Part shown: piece by piece, positions 63,081 to 64,000 of the stretch
Layout: every line of letters starts with the position of its first letter
How positions within the stretch are numbered: the first letter of the stretch is position 1
NCBI RefSeq assembly: GCF_900088415.1
Contig: NZ_FLLQ01000001.1
Location: forward strand, 496,001 to 560,000
Direction of reading: 5' to 3'
Length of the DNA: 64,000 bases
Source: Vibrio mediterranei
Lineage (GTDB): Bacteria; Pseudomonadota; Gammaproteobacteria; Enterobacterales; Vibrionaceae
The notes under the pieces: model-generated
Told to the model about the DNA's origin: nothing
Database searches by the model: none
What the model saw: the letters and a program-made list of their open reading frames with translations, nothing else
Position numbers and translations under genes: made by a program

Positions 63081-64000
63081 CCTACAGACATACCGAGTAA
63101 TTGAAAGAAACGCCAATAGATACAAAGTACAAACCCCTGACGGCATTAGAACCGCCCAATTGAAGGGTAGCTTTATCCATTTAATACAAGACAAGCAAGG
63201 CTATCCTTGTGTTGGCGATTGGATAGAAGCCAGAGATGACAACAATATTATATTGATCGAAAGCATCAAGAAACGGAAAAGTTTGGTAAGCAGAAAAGCC
63301 TCAGGTGAAGCGACAGTCCAACAAACTATCGCTGCAAACGTAGATTACACATTCATCGTGATGGGCTTAGATGGTGGTCGAAACTACTCAGACCGTCTAT
63401 TAGAAAGACTTCTGACCGTTGCTTGGAACAGTGGTGCAACGCCTGTAGTCATACTTAATAAGTCGGATTTAAATGAAGACGCTGAACTAGTGCAAATGCA
63501 AGCCGAAACGATCGCGCTAGGTATCGACATAATTACCTGCAGTGCTCTAGACGGCACAGGTATTAACGACGTTATGACATATCTAGCTAACGGTAAAGTC
63601 GGTGTCTTCATTGGACCATCTGGTGTGGGTAAGTCGACCTTAACCAATACGTTATTGCAATATCAAGCGCAGAAGACTAATGGACTTCGCTTGCAAGACA
63701 TGCGAGGCAGGCATACCACGTCAAGCTCTTACCTATTTGAGTTAGAAAATGGCGGTTTCATTGTCGATACATCTGGTCTCAAGGAAGTACAAGCGTGGGC
63801 AAACGGTAACGATATAGACTCAGTTTTCGAGGAAATATCTCTTGTTGCCCAAGATTGCAAATATAGAAACTGCCAGCATGAGGGGGAACCTGGTTGTGCA
63901 GTTCAGAAAGAGCTTGAAGCAGGTAACATAACCCCTGAACGTTATGACAGTTACCTAAATTTAAAACAGGAACATGCTTTCTTAGAAAGACGAAAAAATG
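63067..64000 (+). CDS. RsgA/YjeQ-like circularly permuted GTPase (3' end beyond the window)
   Basis: About 311 residues are present before the edge. The start ATG 63067 has AAAGG 8 bases before it and lies within the end of the RNHCP gene. GTPase motifs occur in permuted order: NKSD (G4) first, then the P-loop GPSGVGKST (about 183-191), the RGRHTTSSS switch and DTSGL (G3). The C-terminal zinc finger is seen in CKYRNCQHEGEPGCAV. RsgA helps late 30S ribosome maturation. As housekeeping RsgA is usually elsewhere, this TetR-linked copy is likely a second, inducible paralogue. Confidence 0.9.
   Translation, partial: MYSNNLQTYRVIERNANRYKVQTPDGIRTAQLKGSFIHLIQDKQGYPCVGDWIEARDDNNIILIESIKKRKSLVSRKASGEATVQQTIAANVDYTFIVMGLDGGRNYSDRLLERLLTVAWNSGATPVVILNKSDLNEDAELVQMQAETIALGIDIITCSALDGTGINDVMTYLANGKVGVFIGPSGVGKSTLTNTLLQYQAQKTNGLRLQDMRGRHTTSSSYLFELENGGFIVDTSGLKEVQAWANGNDIDSVFEEISLVAQDCKYRNCQHEGEPGCAVQKELEAGNITPERYDSYLNLKQEHAFLERRKN

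Noticed and set aside
1..64000. CRISPR arrays, tRNA or rRNA genes, insertion sequences, prophage or integron attachment sites
   Set aside because: No regular repeat-spacer pattern, no cloverleaf or rRNA sequence, and no transposase, integrase or terminal repeats were seen on either strand.

Overview
The window looks like a piece of a Vibrionaceae genome, probably a Vibrio and plausibly the smaller chromosome. This is inferred from gene content and protein style (OmpU/OmpC-like porins, a TfoX-family regulator, a proXWV osmolyte importer, a BCCT carrier, many accessory transporters, moderate G+C with AT-rich intergenic DNA). I see no rRNA, tRNA, CRISPR array, insertion sequence, prophage or replication origin. 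Gene density is high and almost every gene looks intact; the last gene runs off the right edge.

Layout. 0.1-3 kb: two tandem paralogous porins. 3-9.3 kb: an unknown protein, a GcvA-like LysR regulator divergent from an EamA exporter, and a glycine-betaine/choline-type ABC importer in the order X-W-V with a block of hairpins between X and W. 9.3-13.6 kb: a SnoaL-like protein with a perfect LexA box in front of it, an unknown protein with DUF218-like traits, a TfoX-family regulator and an OppA-type binding protein. 13.6-21.5 kb: a nitrous oxide reduction operon nosRZDFYL behind a perfect FNR-type site. 21.8-28.5 kb: a small membrane protein, an SMR exporter, a DUF1800/DUF1501 pair, an MFS protein and a two-gene operon that begins with a 49-residue acidic protein.

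28.8-37.1 kb: a self-contained PTS operon (EIIB, EIIC, GH38 mannosidase, an HPr-EI-EIIA fusion, MFS) resembling 2-O-mannosylglycerate utilisation, with an intrinsic terminator just before its first gene. 37.2-39.7 kb: the three AmmeMemoRadiSam proteins. 39.7-44 kb: an Att-like ABC export/lipoprotein operon. 44.2-47.2 kb: an SMP-30 lactonase with a 25-bp palindrome at its start, an IclR regulator and a secreted TIM-barrel protein. 47.4-53.7 kb: a MATE exporter and an Opp/Nik-type ABC importer whose two permeases are fused, preceded by a Zur-like box. 54-59.4 kb: a BCCT carrier, an OmpR-type two-component system and a secreted protein. 59.9-64 kb: a HigA-like protein without a toxin, a carbohydrate-type porin sharing a 32-bp upstream element with it, and a TetR / RNHCP zinc-ribbon / RsgA-like GTPase locus with matching operators.

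Themes: uptake of compatible solutes (ProXWV, BCCT, probable mannosylglycerate PTS), anaerobic respiration (nos), and several locally regulated accessory modules. The least described parts are the TetR-RNHCP-RsgA unit, the attenuator-fronted PTS operon, the SOS-box SnoaL gene and the Zur-box fused-permease importer.
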